Shown here: piece after piece, positions 5,666-6,073 of the stretch
How the letters are laid out: every line of letters starts with the position of its first letter
How positions within the stretch are numbered: the first letter of the stretch is position 1
Assembly (NCBI GenBank): GCA_002841035.1
Contig: PHDR01000183.1
Coordinates: 1 to 6,073, forward strand
Length of the DNA stretch: 6,073 bases
Direction of reading: 5' to 3'
Source: Bacteroidetes bacterium HGW-Bacteroidetes-12
Lineage (GTDB): Bacteria > Bacteroidota > Bacteroidia > Flavobacteriales_E > Vicingaceae
The notes under the pieces: generated by a model
What the model saw: the letters and a program-made list of their open reading frames with translations, nothing else
Database searches by the model: none
Told to the model about the DNA's origin: nothing
Translations under genes and position numbers: made by a program

Positions 5666-6073
5666 ATGGAAAAAATAAAAAATATACTCTATTTTTACCC
5701 GTTATCCACTACGTTTATTCTAAGAGATATTGAAATTCTTAGTAAGAATAACAATGTAATTCCTTATGAATTTAAAATAAAAGTGAAATGGAAAACACCT
5801 TTTGAATTCATTAAACAATTCTTTTTTTTAGCTATTAAAATTAGAAAAATTGATGTAATAATGTCTCACTTTGCCGGATATAATTCTCTATTGCCAGCCA
5901 TTTTTGGAAAAATCTTTAAAAAACCTTGTTTAATTATTGTGGCAGGAAATGATGGTTCTAAATTCATAGATTTTAATTATGGAAATTACACTAAAAAATT
6001 ATTAGGTTATTGTACCGGAAAATCACTACAATTAGCTACTCATATTTTACCCGTACACGAAAGTTTAGTGTAT
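5666..6073 (+). CDS. GT-B fold glycosyltransferase, N-terminal part (3'-truncated)
   Basis: The ATG at 5666 follows the flippase TAA with no spacer (TAAATG), and the frame stays open for 136 codons to the window end. The protein starts MEKIKNILYFYP, a beta-strand typical of a Rossmann-type N-terminal domain. FILRDIEILSKNNNVIPYEF (17-36) resembles the helix and strand in which GT4-family enzymes scan their acceptor side. IDVIMSHFAGYNSLLPAIFGKIFKKPCLIIVAGND (62-96) resembles the GT4 pattern of a His in a 'HF.gyhS.lP' segment followed by 'GGTD'; here the last motif reads AGND. NYGNYTKKLLGY and LPVHESLVY (128-136) match the end of this half-domain as I remember it from Bacteroidota GT4 enzymes. 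The nucleotide-sugar-binding C-terminal half lies beyond the window, so donor and acceptor are unknown. Translational coupling to the flippase is likely. The gene is too short for its family only because of the window edge. Confidence 0.8.
   Translation, partial: MEKIKNILYFYPLSTTFILRDIEILSKNNNVIPYEFKIKVKWKTPFEFIKQFFFLAIKIRKIDVIMSHFAGYNSLLPAIFGKIFKKPCLIIVAGNDGSKFIDFNYGNYTKKLLGYCTGKSLQLATHILPVHESLVY

Overview
The window is a compact, AT-rich stretch of chromosome in which every gene lies on the + strand. It most likely comes from a member of the Bacteroidota, probably a flavobacterium-like lineage. The evidence is the RpoA, L17, CarA and ClpX protein sequences (for example ClpX with Walker A GETGTGKT, and L17 with a long Lys/Glu-rich tail), the low GC content, the near absence of Shine-Dalgarno sequences, and the order rpoA-rplQ-carA, which I remember as typical of that group. 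The species assignment is inference; no database search was possible.

Layout. Positions 1-964 hold rpoA, cut at its 5' end by the window edge: the frame is open through base 2, and the ATG at 11 is an internal Met. It is followed after 5 bases by rplQ (970-1602), the usual end of the ribosomal-protein/RNA polymerase alpha operon. A strong intrinsic terminator (1632-1668) closes that operon. Only 8 bases after its T-run comes carA (1677-2801), the glutaminase subunit of carbamoyl-phosphate synthase, and 17 bases later clpX (2819-4057), the AAA+ unfoldase of the ClpXP protease. A 111-base gap then carries a degenerate, short-period (7-8 nt) repeat that runs right up to the TTG start of a 498-residue multi-pass membrane protein of the polysaccharide flippase type (4169-5665). 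A GT-B glycosyltransferase gene (5666 onward) starts on the base after the flippase stop codon and is cut by the window end.

Together: the left two thirds is housekeeping (transcription, translation, arginine/pyrimidine precursor synthesis, protein quality control). The right third is the start of a surface-polysaccharide locus, with an exporter and a sugar transferase probably translated from one mRNA. The boundary between them is the repeat-bearing gap. I found no strong sign of a wholly new system. The points most worth a second look are the periodic repeat merging into a TTG start, the VIGQ-to-VIEQ change in ClpX, the long repeat-bearing tail of L17, and the terminator squeezed against carA.
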